A stretch of DNA of 64,000 nucleotides. It comes from Triatoma infestans. Lineage: Eukaryota; Arthropoda; Insecta; Hemiptera; Reduviidae. Each line of letters begins with the position of its first letter. Position 1 is the stretch's first letter. Shown in pieces: positions 23,629-34,178 of this stretch. Location of the stretch: assembly GCA_011037195.1 (NCBI GenBank), contig JAAEAF010014402.1, positions 1 to 64,000 on the forward strand. Direction: 5' to 3'. The notes under the pieces are model-generated. The model was given only the letters and a program-made list of their open reading frames with translations. It was not told where the DNA came from and searched no databases. Made by a program: the position numbers and the translations under genes.

Positions 23629-23888
23629 CCGGGAGAATGCAAAGAGTTAATGAAAAGTGCTAATAATTTTAAAGACTGTCGAGTATGCTCGTGAAGTAGC
23701 GTAATGCGCCGGACTAGACTCTGTCTCCTCTGTCTCCTGACTAGAGATCCGCCTCCACGTGGCAGGGATGGAAACTTGCCTACTATGTAGGCAAGGCTAA
23801 GTGACCATAGGCACCGGTTTTGGCGCTATGCGCTAGGTACGGTGGCCTGGAGGGTGCTCTAATTTTGAATTAATTTTTTGCCCTTTCC

Positions 23889-24060
23889 GAGGTACATTTA
23901 CTGTTGGGAAACGATTTAGTTGGAGGTAAGATGCTTCCAGATCCGGCATTAACTGTTAACCCCTTATTAAATTTTAATACCGATTCGTCTGAAGAAATAA
24001 TAGTCGGTTTGTACCCTTCTTGTGCTGTTACCGGGCCATGGTAACAAGTAAGAAGCAGAA
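23889..24060 (+). pseudogene. Protease region of the Gmr1-like element, second half
   Basis: Directly after the second GCCCTTTCC the host frame resumes with HLLLGNDLVGGKMLPDPALT, the conserved LLGNDL motif of retroviral-type proteases, then TDSSEEIIVGLYPSCAVTGP. This proves that the R1-clade element split an existing protease. Confidence 0.75.
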
Positions 24061-24289
24061 TACTATTAACCCACAGGTTGACTTGAGCGAAACAGTAGTA
24101 GGTAATTTAATAAAAAAATAGGCCTTCACTCACTGAACTGGAGTGTTTAGGTGGTAAAACACAATTGATAAAATCAGGTAGAAATTTTATCAGAACAACA
24201 AAATGACACATATTTCCCAATTGTTCCATGAGGCGTTGAGCGAAGAAGTAGCTTCTGAAACTCCTATTTGCTAATCCCTTAGGAACGGT

Positions 24290-25350
24290 ATTCTGATGAG
24301 AAAATATAGATCACCGAATATACCAGCAAATAGTGGTTGGGCCGTTAAGTATCAAATTGAGGTGCCTAGGATATTCCGGCCGCAAATACTAGATCTTACT
24401 CAAGACGTGTTAATGGCAGGACATTTGGGAATAAACAAAACATAAACGTTTATAACAAAACATAAATAATTAAACAATTTTTACTGGCCAAGGTTAAAGT
24501 AGATACGTATTACCAAATTGTCGAACCTGCCATTACCTGCCAGATGGTAGGAAAACCGAATCAGAAAATTCCTAAAGCTCGTCTCCAGCCTATTGCTGCT
24601 TTGGGACCTTTCAGTAGAATTTTAATCGACTGTGTTGGTCCTCTACCCAAAACGAAAAGAGACAACGAATATCTTTTGACCAGAGGCTATTCCCTCAAAA
24701 ATAAATGAATTGTTACATCATTAAGTAAGTTTTTCACTTCTGACGGTCTGCCCACGTCAGTCCGGTCTGATCAAGGATCGAATTTTATGTCGGAATTTTT
24801 CAACTTGTCATGTATATTGGGCATAAAACAAGTTACATCCTCTACTTATCACCCTGAAAGCCAGGGGACGCTGGAAAGATTCCATCAAACCTTAACAAAT
24901 ATGATGAAATCTTATTGCCATGATACTGGCAAGGACTGGGATGGAGGAATTCATTTCCTGCTCTTTGCAGTGAAAGAATCTGTGCAGAATTCTCTAGGGT
25001 TTAGCCCCTTTAAACACGTTTTCGGACATTCGGTTCGCGGATTCCTCAGAGAAAGAATCCTGTCAGAGGAATCCGAGTCTATAAATCTCCTTCAGTATGT
25101 GTCCGATTTTCAAACTAAATTACACAGTGCCTGCTAGCTGGCGAGACAAAATCTTATTGAATCCCAGAAACAGAAGTAAACTCATTTTGATTTAGATTCC
25201 AAAGAAAGAAACTTCAAATCTGGAGACCAAGTTCTTGCACTTCTTCCAGTACCGGAATTCCGGATTGACATTGCGTGCTAGGTATATGGGTCCATTTACA
25301 GTTGAGGAGAAAGTTAATGATGTTAATTATATTATTAAAACAATAGGGAG
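24290..25350 (+). pseudogene. Integrase of the Gmr1-like element
   Basis: Reads through several frames: an HHCC-type zinc region (AGHLGINKT and CQMVGKPNQ), then the D-D-E core with LIDCVGPLPK (first Asp), VRSDQGSNFMSEFF (second Asp) and GTLERFHQTL (Glu). A C-terminal domain follows with ARYMGPFTVEEKVND. The longest intact piece is 24787-25137. The end of the domain (CQINMLKKHVQRSG) lies beyond an AT-rich insert, at about 25966. Confidence 0.75.
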
Positions 25351-25965
25351 AGTAAAAGAAATCAATTACTTCATTTTTATTTTATTCATTTATTTAACGG
25401 ATGCATTTATTTACATCCTAAAATGCTTACAATACATATATATAGACTGCCAAAAATGAATATATACATATATTTTAGTAAAATAAACATTAGTTATATA
25501 AAAAATATTTCTACTTAAAAAGAATTGGAAATATAAAAGAATTACTGTATAGCTAGACATAACATAGCTCTTTTTTTAAAACAGATTGAAGAATCCAAAA
25601 TCTTATCAAGAGAACTGAACAACTTTAATGCTCTAGAGGTATATAAGAATTACAGCAATGGCTATTTTTATAAAATGATACGTGAAATAATGAGGTAATG
25701 CGACTTTTTTCAGATGCCGCATAAAAAGAGATGGCTGAAACCAAATCTTTACAATCAATTCTATTGTTTAAAATATCATAACATTAACATTAAATCATTA
25801 AGTTGTCTTCGAACTTTACAAGAATTTAAATTTAAGGATTTTAATATTGCATTTTTGTCATATTCTATAGAGTGGTAATTAGTTCTATAATGGACTAACT
25901 CAAGAAATTTATTTTGTATGCTCTCAATCATGTTGATATATTTATTATATTGTGGATTTATTATA
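25351..25965. other. AT-rich insert inside the integrase C-terminus
   Basis: The integrase frame stops at IGRVKE and resumes with CQINMLKK about 615 bp later. The intervening DNA is very AT-rich with no recognised domain or clear direct repeat. It is either an unidentified insertion or rearranged sequence. Confidence 0.45.
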
Positions 25966-26114
25966 TTATGTCAAATTAATATGTTAAAAAAACATGTACA
26001 AAGATCTGGTTCTCAGGAGCGATCAGCTAGTGATTCAAATCCAGTCCTGCTTGTTAAATCTCAGAGCGAGACAGAAAACTGGGAAAATGAAGGAGACAGA
26101 AGTGGGCAATAAAC

Positions 26115-27475
26115 GATTGGTATCATTTCAATTACAAAACTCCAATATTTTGCAAAATCTGGAAGAGAAACTTTCTCTCCTTCCTCCTTAGAGGACTTAA
26201 AACAAATAATTTTTGCAAATCAGCATTTATTTTTTGACACCTCGTCCCGCGCAGACAAGATTTCCGATGGCATAGAAAGTCAACGATTCAAAACCAGTCA
26301 GGCAACATCCTTATAAAACAACAAATTATGGAGGCAGAGATCCAGTATTTACTAGTCAGTGATCTATCAGAGCCCAGCAAGAGCGAATAGAGTTTGCCAT
26401 GTGTTCTCGTACCGAAGTCAAACAACACTTTTAGGCTTTGTACGGATTATAGGAACTTGAACAGTGTTACCAACCTATTCCAAGAATCGTGATTGCATCG
26501 ACAAATTTGGTCAAGCCAACTTTATGTCGAAATTTGACTTGCTAAAGGGATTATGTCAAGTTCCTCTCACAGACAGAGCAAAATAGCTCTCAGCCTTGTT
26601 GTTTCCACAAGGATTTTTTCAATATAATGTGACGCCTTTTGGTATGAAGAATAGCCAGCCACCTTTCAACGCTTAGTCAGCTTAGTAACTCCGGACTGGA
26701 GAATTGTGAGAGCTATATCGACGATGCTGTGCCCCATCATAACTCTTCGGAAGACCACTTAAGAGGTATTAAGGAAGAATAACAGGCAAACCTCACAATG
26801 CTAAGAGTGAGTTGGATGCGCTCGCATAATCTTTTTGGCCACATCGTGGGCCAAGGACAAATAAAGCCAGTCGATGCCAAAATAGGCTCTATTTCGAACT
26901 TTCCTCCTCTTAACAGCAAAAAGGAGGTAAGCGATTCTTGAGCATGTGGCTACTTTCGAAAATTTTTCTAATATTGCAGAACCTCTTACACACTTACTGA
27001 GAAAGGGCTCGCCTTTCTTTTGGATTGAGAAAGGTGACTTTTGAAAAAATTAAAGCTATACTTTATTATAAATGCTCCTGTCTAGCAGCACCAAAATTCG
27101 GCAAATAATGTAAACTAGCAGTGGATGCAAGTGATGTGGGAGCTGGTGCAGTGCTTCTGCAAGAGACAACACGGTATAGATCATCCACTTGTCTATTGTA
27201 CCAAAAATTCAATAGGTACCATAAAAATTATTCAACAATTGAGAAGGAAGGCTTAACTCCCATTTTAGCACTTGGAGGTTTATGTAAACTCATCCCATGA
27301 ACCTTTAGCGGCTTTTACAGATCACAATCCTCTTGTTTTCATTCAGAAAATGAAAAACAACAATCAGAGATTATTAAGATGATGCCTATTGCTGCAAGAT
27401 TATAATTTAATTATTAAACACATTAAAGGCACAGAAAATGTCATTGTGATACCATTTCCAGAATTTAACTTTTTT
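26115..27475 (+). pseudogene. Reverse transcriptase and RNase H of the Gmr1-like element
   Basis: After the integrase, segments in several frames show LKQIIFANQHLFFDTSSRAD (RT lead-in), KFDLLKGLCQVPLTDRAK (RT motif A region), YIDDAVPHH (catalytic YxDD, intact), FGHIVGQGQIKPVDAKI and NIAEPLTHLLRKGSPFFW. RNase H follows with LAVDASDVGAGAVLLQE and YSTIEKEG. Many stops are present. Its position downstream of integrase is the unusual feature. Confidence 0.75.
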
Positions 27476-27623
27476 TAGAATAATAAATTCTATAATATTA
27501 TAGCCTGTTTACATTTTTGATCGATTGAATATAATGTCTTTCTTTCTAATTACCTTTATTTGTGTGTAAACTTTTTCAGCTTTGTTAAAATAAATAATTT
27601 TTTTTTTTTTTTAAGGGGAAAAG

Positions 27624-28109
27624 TGTTAGGGAAAGGTAATGTATTAGTTGTTGTGGTTGGTTCCGCAGAGCTGGAAAGCATCAGGGATTTTTTCCGTGAT
27701 AGGCTAGTTCTTTTTGTGGTCATCGACCAGTTTCGGGCGTTCGCCCACCATCAGAATGTTTTTTTTCAAACAGTATGATAAGATAGAATTGCACAGAGTG
27801 TATCAACTAAATTTGCTCTGTGCAAGGCTATGTTATCACACTGTTTGTCAAAAACATCCTGATGATGGGCGAACGCCCGAAACCAGTCGATGACCACAAA
27901 AAGAAGCAGGCTACCACGGAAAATTCTGTGATGTAATGTATTAGGTTATTAGAAAGATTAGGGGAGAGACTAATGTTGATATACATATGTGGTAGAAGGT
28001 TGCTACCTCTTGTCTAAAACTGAATGTTATATCTGTTTAATTCAAATAGTTTGTATTTATTATATAAAATAAACTGTTTTGAGTTTGTTTTGGATTATTA
28101 ATTGTAACA
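27624..28109 (+). repeat. 3' LTR of the Gmr1-like element, split by palindromic element B
   Basis: Starts TGTTAGGGAAAGG after the polypurine tract AAGGGGAAAAG and ends TTGTAACA. The piece after the insert (27933 onward) matches the 5' LTR closely. Removing the insert and one target copy gives about 190 bp. Confidence 0.75.
27648..27932 (+). mobile_element. Palindromic element B, 285 bp, with hammerhead-like ribozyme
   Basis: Flanked by the 12-bp direct repeat GTAATGTATTAG (27636-27647 and 27933-27944). It starts TTGTTGTGGTTGGTTCCGC and is built of two inverted arms around a TTGCACAGAG / CTCTGTGCAA centre. On the plus strand the second arm has CATC (27855-27858), CTGATGA (27859-27865), one extra T, helix II GGGC-GAAC-GCCC (27867-27878), GAAA (27879-27882), GTC (27886-27888) and GATG (27889-27892), which pairs with CATC. 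This fits a type I hammerhead with predicted cleavage after 27888. The opposite strand has CTGATGG, a disrupted core. No coding capacity. Element C at 40.8 kb is a sibling. Confidence 0.75.
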
Positions 28110-28852
28110 ATATATATGCAGCATCTACTCCGGATCCACCTGGCAGCTGGTGCTGGTCCTGGTTCCTGGGATGGTCCCAGATTTTGGACAGGAGTAGTTT
28201 TAGTAATCTGCTGCATTTATTGTTAATTGCTCAGAATATGGTTTCCCTGTCACTTAAGTTACAACGTTTTGATGCTGTAGTTCTATCGCTTGTTATGCGG
28301 CTCAAGTTTGGGGGTTTGTACGGTATAAGATACTGGAGAAATTACTGCGCTTTTTTATAAAGAAAGTACGTACCTTGCCGTCAATTACTCCAAACTTATG
28401 CTGTACCTTGAAACTGATGTTGAAATTCTATTGGCATTTACTCTGAGGCTCCGCTTCAAATATGTATTGAAAATTCTTAAATTCCCGGCTTATAGACTAC
28501 CTAGAGTTATGGCATTAGAGATAGTGAAATGTAAGATTTTTTTGTTTGAGAGTTGGATCAAAGTGTTTGCCAGATACGGTTGTAATTTAGTTCTTAAATT
28601 TTAATTCTATAGTAGAATTTAATACTTTGGGAGAACCATTTAATACTTACCGGTTTTATTAGATAAAATCAGGAGGTGTGCAAGTCAAAAGAGCTTAATA
28701 TTCATGCTTGCCTATTTTCGTTTTCAAGTCAGTCCACAGCACTAATGATTAAGTTTAAAAGAAGGTGAACTGCTCTATTTGAATTTCACCCCTTGGGTTG
28801 ATAGGGATATAGAGCAGTGTTAAGTATGTAGTATGAAGGCAAGAGAGCACAT

Positions 28853-29288
28853 TGTGATGGATGCAAGAAACTTGAAATAATATTAAATTTTAAATAAATC
28901 TAAATTATCAAAATATGTTGAAAAAGGGCCAGCCAGGTATAAAGTCCAGTTACTCGTACGGTTCAAGAACAATTATGGCATTGTACTGTACTACCCCTTC
29001 TTCTCACAGGGGAGGAATTGAAACAAAGAGAAGAGATATTTTAAGACAGACTCGTTCTAGCTACCAAAGTGAAAACATCAGAGCCAATATCAAGTTTTAA
29101 GAGTTTATTCCATTTAAATTATAAGCATATTGTTGTTAACTTAATTTCTCTTAGAGAATATATTGTTTTAAACTACCAGTGTGTTCTTAATTATTCTTGC
29201 ATTCTATCTCAAGCAAACATACAAGCCCTTTTCGCTAAAACGCTACGCCACAAGCTACCTATACACACATCCACACCATAACATTACA
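28853..29288 (+). mobile_element. Solo LTR of the 50.6-kb gag-only element family
   Basis: Starts TGTGATGGATGC and ends ATTACA, flanked by the 4-bp direct repeat ACAT (28849-28852 and 29289-29292). Its start matches 55268-55346, and inner parts such as GCTACGCCACAAGCTACC match 51030-51060. No internal sequence remains, so it arose by LTR-LTR recombination. It sits inside a non-LTR element frame. Confidence 0.78.
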
Positions 29289-29497
29289 ACATGTTCATTT
29301 TTTGGCCATATGTCCTACCTTGGCCTTGGCGGAATTTAGTGTGTGGCTCCTTGGTGTTCCTTTTTAACTCTACCTAATCTAAGAGAACTTTTAAATTCTA
29401 CTAACTGCCAAAATCTCATTCATTATGCTTTCTCTGGTTGTACCGATTTAAATTGATACAGGAATTTAATTATTAAGTTATTATTGTTTATTTCAAT

Positions 29498-29545
29498 GGT
29501 TTATCTATATCTATCTATCAATCTACCTATCTATCTATATCTAAA
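29498..29545. repeat. (ATCT)n microsatellite
   Basis: Interrupted tetranucleotide run of ATCT/ATCA units in the 3' UTR-like part of the non-LTR copy. Confidence 0.8.
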
Positions 29546-29934
29546 GGTTAGGATATATATTCTTACTTTGTAATTGTGTAGCGTTCAATTTCCGGCTGTC
29601 GGATTGCCTAGCCGTATATGCTTTTTTTTTCTTATATAATGAATGTATATATATATCTGTTTAATAAAGTGTACTATTATTATTATTATTATTATTATTA
29701 TTACTGTTAATTGCTAGGAAAGTTTGGAATTAATATTTTTGTATCTAATAATAATATCTGTTCTAGTGACAACTATTTATTTCATTTTGATCTAAACTAA
29801 AGCAAATTTTGTTCTGTAACGAAATTTTTGCAACTTCAACTAAATAAATTTAACATTTCAGTGTTGAAACATTTTGTTATACACATAATAAAATTAAATA
29901 CCTTACAAACTATTTGTGACTTAATCCGATACAT

Positions 29935-32900
29935 TCATAAATTTAGTTTCGACCACCAAGTAATGATTTCTCCAGCAAGATTTCGTTCTACAGAAAATGT
30001 TTGTGTAATATGCATAAATTCTGCGTTTTGTTTAGCATCTGGCCATGTAATATCTTTGAGCGAAGGCGACCTAATTACAGAATAAAATTATTAAAAATAA
30101 TATTCGGAACATTGTTATATGTGTCAATTCTCTGTTAAGATTTGATAAAAAAAAGAATTTTGTAATTTTTTAAGAAATAGAATTTTCATAAAATGAAAAT
30201 TCTTTGATTTCATCTACAACCTTTTTATCTTAAAAGTCATATGTTTTTGTAATGCAAAATATGTAAATAAAGGCTATTATTATTATCATATTATAACCTT
30301 AGAATGCGATAACAATTACTTGTATGTATGTATTTTTCTATTTATAAAAAATGTGAAGTTTTTTCTTGAATACTCTTGAATTTCGCTAACCTATTCTTCT
30401 AAACTGATTTCAAATAAACAATACTCTCAATAATTAATTATACTTACTGAGTTTTAGCAAAGTTAGCCCACATCTTTACCAAATTTTTGGAAACTTTTAC
30501 ATCTTCATGTCGGTAATTTGGAAAACGATCTGTCCAATTGAATAGTAACATCATTTCATCACCATGTGCTGTTCCTATAATGGATACACATACATTTTAA
30601 TAAGTAACTATAATTATAAGGAACTGCTAAGTAATTTACACTAAATGTATAACCTACAATTTTATTTTGAGGGAAAGTACAAAAAAAAGAGTTACTTCTC
30701 TTATAGCCCAAAACTTTTTCCTAGATTTTTAAAATGGTTTCCCAGTGTATTAAACTTTTTTTCCTCCCCACGACTATGGCTATTCAGCCATTCTGCGTAG
30801 CGCGGCCTAGTATAAAAGAACTTAGGCTGCGCTGGCGATTGATATTGGTTTAGTGGGATATATTTAACAAAGATTTCTTGAATCTGAACTGTTCTTCAAT
30901 TGTTGTTAAGAAACCGAATATGGTAGATTCGGTAACTTGTAACAGGAATGTTCAAAGTGCTGGGGAAATGTATTGGATGATCGGCATTTAAGCAGAAAAG
31001 TTCTTTTAGTTTCACTTGGAGCCAGTTTTTTGAGAATGAAAGTAAAGTTTGGAGTTCTTTCCTAGATTTTTATAACTGCATTTGTTTACAGTTTTTCTTG
31101 GATTTAACACTTTTTCGGTTTGCGTTGTAGTTTTAATATACAATATAATACATTTAGTTTTATTATTATTGATTTTTAATGTTCTATATATTTTTTTTTT
31201 TGTTAATTTTAAATTGTATTACGTTTATTTTCATTTACTAGTGGTAGGAAGATTACAATCGTATTTATATTCGAATTTGAGATTTGACTGAAAGTACATA
31301 TTTTCAGGCCCGAAAAATAAGACTTTCAGAATCTCTTCTATGTGCTGTGGAAGTGAACAGCACAATTATAAACATAAAATCGTTTCACAGGGATCCGTCA
31401 AATAGTTATAGCTCAAAATCCATCAATCGGATCATACTTTCGATTCATACCTATTTACTCAATAGATTTTGCATTGTTTTCTTGGCATCGTCTCTAAGAT
31501 TTCTTTAAATTTTGTATTCATGTTATGTACATGTAGGCAATTTCTTTTATTAGAAACATTGTTCTGGAAAATTGATTTTAGATGGGTTCTCGGTTACATT
31601 AGATTTCCCTCTAAAGTGCCAGTTCAATGTATAGTACGGCTCTATCACCTATGTAGTTTTGATGAGGATGAAATACTTTGCTAAAATTCCGAGTTTAGCT
31701 GAGCGGAAATGCGAATTTTCTCTACGGTCTTTTCAATTTTTTTATGATTTTTCATAGTGGCATCAGCATATTTCTTTAAACTTATGCTAATATTCATATA
31801 GAGATCTACCACTTTTATCTGAAATTTTTTTCCAAGAAAAGTGTTTCTGGATGAGATGAGGCCAAAAGTGTTTCTGGAGGGTATTCTCAAAAGTGTAGGT
31901 CCGCACCACTATAATAATGAAGATACCTAGCTAAACAGTTAGTAAAATGTAAAATTAGAAATTTGATGAAAATATGTCATTTACAGTCATAATTTTTTCT
32001 ATCTATCTCTGCTAGTAAAAAAGGCTTGCATCAGTTGAGCACGAATAAAATAGATATTTTTAAGCTGACGTTTCCTTTTAGGGATTGTAGATGTAAGAAG
32101 CTGGGAATTGGACGCAGTTGCATCTGCAGATTCTGTGGAGGAGACTCCACATAAAGTTTTAGGGGCAGCGGGCAGTTTGAACATATGGATGCAGCAAAAA
32201 AAAAAAATATATCTATGATAAAATAAAAATTTCTGCGTTAAAATTACCGTAAGAATTATTTCCAAATAGATCCATAAAACTGTTGGCACCTCTATAATCA
32301 AAATAGTATTGGTATAAAGGACCTCTATGTCTGGCAATTGCAGAAGACATCTGATACGTAAAATGATAATCTCCATAAACCTAAAAAAACAAATATTTAA
32401 TGTTATAATTTTTTATTATCAGATTAGAGAAAATTCCTTCTAGACTTCACAATTTTATTTATTCATTCACTAAACAAAATAGGACGTTTCGACCTAATCA
32501 GGTCATCTTTAGTTTATTATATTTGTCTTGGCTTGCCCTGCTTATAGAACGTCAAATACAATAGTTCTGATAATTGTCGGTGGAAACGTTATATTTTATT
32601 TTATTCGAACGGTTTTTAATTATTGTCCCTTTTGTACTAGGCAGGACAAGCCAAAAGAAATATATCAAGCTGAAGAAAGATTCCTATTTGTTCAAGTGAA
32701 GGAATAAATAAAGTTGTGAAGACTAGAAGAATAGATAAGGTTGTGTTACTCCTGGTAGAATCGGCATACCGCGTTATTTGCAAGTAGTAATTGGTGCATG
32801 TGCCTATTCACACTAACCCCCTCCCCTACTATTAGCCTTATATACCTTCGGCTATGGATCAGTCGAATAGCCGTTGATAAGTCCCGTCCTCGTTAAGCGC

Positions 32901-33859
32901 ACTCAACCCCTTAATACACACTCGTACCTTTGCTTGCAGTACTCATTCACTATTTTCTCGTTCACGAGTTTATTTTGAGAAGCGTTCCTATGATCTATTA
33001 CCTATATTCATTGGTAAACTAGAAAAATACGTTCTAAAAAATCACTCTGGCTTAGTTGTTAGCAATGTATTCAATTATATAGGGAAATAACAGAAAACTC
33101 TCACCGCACACCATGAAAGATAGAGTCGCCCACTAATGGGCGGTAGGGACCAGAATCACCACCACTAGTTTACATGTTAATAAGTAAAATGATTATCCGT
33201 GCCTATTGCTTGTAGGACAAGCTGTACTACTTTTGATCTTCTCGACTGTCCACACAAATATGTCTAATTTTCTTTTTTTACATGCGTTTTATAATTTAAA
33301 AAATTGCATTTATATATGAATGATTCATTATTTATGTAATGAAGATGTCAAACAGGAAGGGGGCGACTTTAAAGAATGGAAATACCAAAAATAAAAGAAA
33401 AGTAATCGGTCTTTATCTTTTTTCTTAATGTAATTGCTATTTACACCGATCAGTAAAATTTAAAACTAAATTTTCAAGTTGAAATTTGTTTCCAATATTT
33501 TCTATGAACAAGTTACTGCTTCCCGACCAATTCGTTCTACGATCAAGTAGTGGGAGCAGAACTTCTTTAAGTGAGGAATATCTGTACAATTACAAACATT
33601 ATTATTGTATCAGGTATTACGAGAAAGTGTAATACAAAGTTTTACTTTTTAAAATAAATAAATTAAATAAACCTGACCTCCAACAACCCTTTTCTGGCGC
33701 TCTGAATGGTGATTGGTTTTGGAAAATATTTCTCTTTTATCACAGCTATCCATGAGGAGATATTTGGCGACGAACGATTAAGAGAGAGGACTTTTGGAAG
33801 AACCTCATCAATTTTTTCTATAAATGTTTCGGTGGTGGAATTGTTATGCATCACAGGAG
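29935..33859 (-). CDS. Carboxylesterase (alpha/beta-hydrolase), 3' four exons
   Basis: Exons 33859-33678, 32380-32248, 30574-30448 and 30070-29935 (stop TGA) splice in one frame to about 190 residues. Carboxyl/cholinesterases hydrolyse esters with a Ser-Glu/Asp-His triad. The C-terminal landmarks are present: VYGDYHFTYQMSSAIARHRG, then YQYYFDYRG, then GTAHGDEMMLLFN with the catalytic His in AHGDE, and finally ITWPDAK and IITWWSKLNL. The nucleophile Ser and the N-terminal half are not in view and should lie upstream at higher coordinates. A full-length Gypsy element sits 46 bp upstream of the acceptor of the first visible exon. No frame lesion is seen in these four exons. Subfamily (detoxification or hormone esterase) cannot be told. 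Confidence 0.85.
30575..32247 (-). other. Intron between carboxylesterase exons
   Basis: AT-rich intron. A more GC-balanced block at about 30760-31060 and short plus-strand frames around 31280-31680 are probably old transposon DNA, but no motif is recognised. Confidence 0.45.
32437..32745. repeat. Inverted repeat D with Penelope-type tail motif
   Basis: The minus-strand reading of 32437-32530 (AAGCCAAGACAAATATAATA ... GTCGAAACGTCC ... AATAAATAAAATTGTGAAG) is repeated on the plus strand at 32650-32745 (AAGCCAAAAGAAATATAT ... AATAAATAAAGTTGTGAAG). The left arm keeps a GACC-loop-GGTC-GAAAC stem-loop like the Penelope tails elsewhere in the window; the right arm has lost it. It lies in a carboxylesterase intron. 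Confidence 0.55.
32746..33677 (-). other. Rest of the first visible carboxylesterase intron
   Basis: No gene is recognised. A moderately GC-rich stretch at 32780-32980 looks transposon-derived. The donor GTCAGG follows the exon ending at 33678. Confidence 0.45.
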
Positions 33860-33907
33860 CTTTAAACAAAAATGTATACAAGCAATTGTAAAAATACATA
33901 ATAACAT

Positions 33908-34178
33908 TGTGGGTTAACAGTTATCAACCGTCACCAGGAATCACGGTATAAATTGAAATAAAACACTTTAATTGAATAAACAATAAACAATAAATTTTAG
34001 TGTATATATTTAGTAAAACAACTGTCTACAACCTCACAAAATAAATGGAAAAAACAAGTTGAACAATGTCTAGTAACCATGTATAGAACAGAACACACCA
34101 TTATTAAGCGCCAAAACTTGAGAGGTACTCTCCGGTTATCTACGGTCAAGAATAAGGTTCAGAGGGGGTGCCGCCACA
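33908..34178 (-). repeat. 3' LTR of the Gypsy element
   Basis: Plus-strand start TGTGGGTTAAC, end GCCGCCACA. It contains an extra AATAAACA unit compared with the other LTR. It faces the carboxylesterase exon 46 bp away. Confidence 0.9.

Larger units (their letters stand above)
19656..23879 (+). mobile_element. R1-clade non-LTR retrotransposon nested in the Gmr1-like element, endonuclease deleted
   Basis: It is flanked by the 9-bp direct repeat GCCCTTTCC (19647-19655 and 23880-23888), and the host protease frame continues across the site. The start is GC-rich. ORF1 runs from about 20072 to 21480 and the RT region from about 21590 to 23628. Between a CCHC-like knuckle at 21350-21410 and the EN-RT linker (RVPWWTRELTAAKKEVARKR, near 21585 after one stop), only a short piece remains where the endonuclease should be. 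Several frameshifts are present. It post-dates the LTR element. Confidence 0.82.
18138..28109 (+). mobile_element. Gypsy-type LTR retrotransposon with integrase before RT (Gmr1-like order), with nested inserts
   Basis: The LTRs (18138-18306 and 27624-28109, the latter with an insert) share a long common stretch including ATAAAATAAACTGTTTTGAG. Domains in order are gag (18509-19120), protease (19440-19645 continuing at 23881-24050), integrase (24290-26110), reverse transcriptase (26115-27000) and RNase H (27010-27475). Most Metaviridae have integrase last; an integrase-first order is the mark of the Gmr1 group. A TTGGGGACGGCTCC site follows the 5' LTR as a primer-binding site, and AAGGGGAAAAG precedes the 3' LTR as a polypurine tract. 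Numerous stops show that it is dead. Inserts are an R1-clade element (19656-23879), an AT-rich block (25351-25965) and a palindromic element (27648-27932). Confidence 0.8.
28115..29704 (+). mobile_element. Non-LTR retrotransposon fragment with (ATT)n tail, copy 2, split by a solo LTR
   Basis: At 28250-28600 the frames show LQRFDAVVLS, EVWGFVRYKILEKLLRFF and TPNLCCTLK, then YVLKILKFPAYRLPRVMALE: the region downstream of RT in the same family as the 1.8 kb copy. The zinc-knuckle end is split: QCxVCSMKARE precedes the solo LTR and HVHFLAICPTLAEF follows it at 29293. Copy 3 has the matching CSLCNLQGVE and HFLAVCPILK. The tail is (ATT)n at about 29677-29704. Confidence 0.7.

Noticed and set aside
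27695..27760. Active hammerhead on the minus strand of element B
   Set aside because: The core is CTGATGG; loss of the conserved final A makes activity unlikely.
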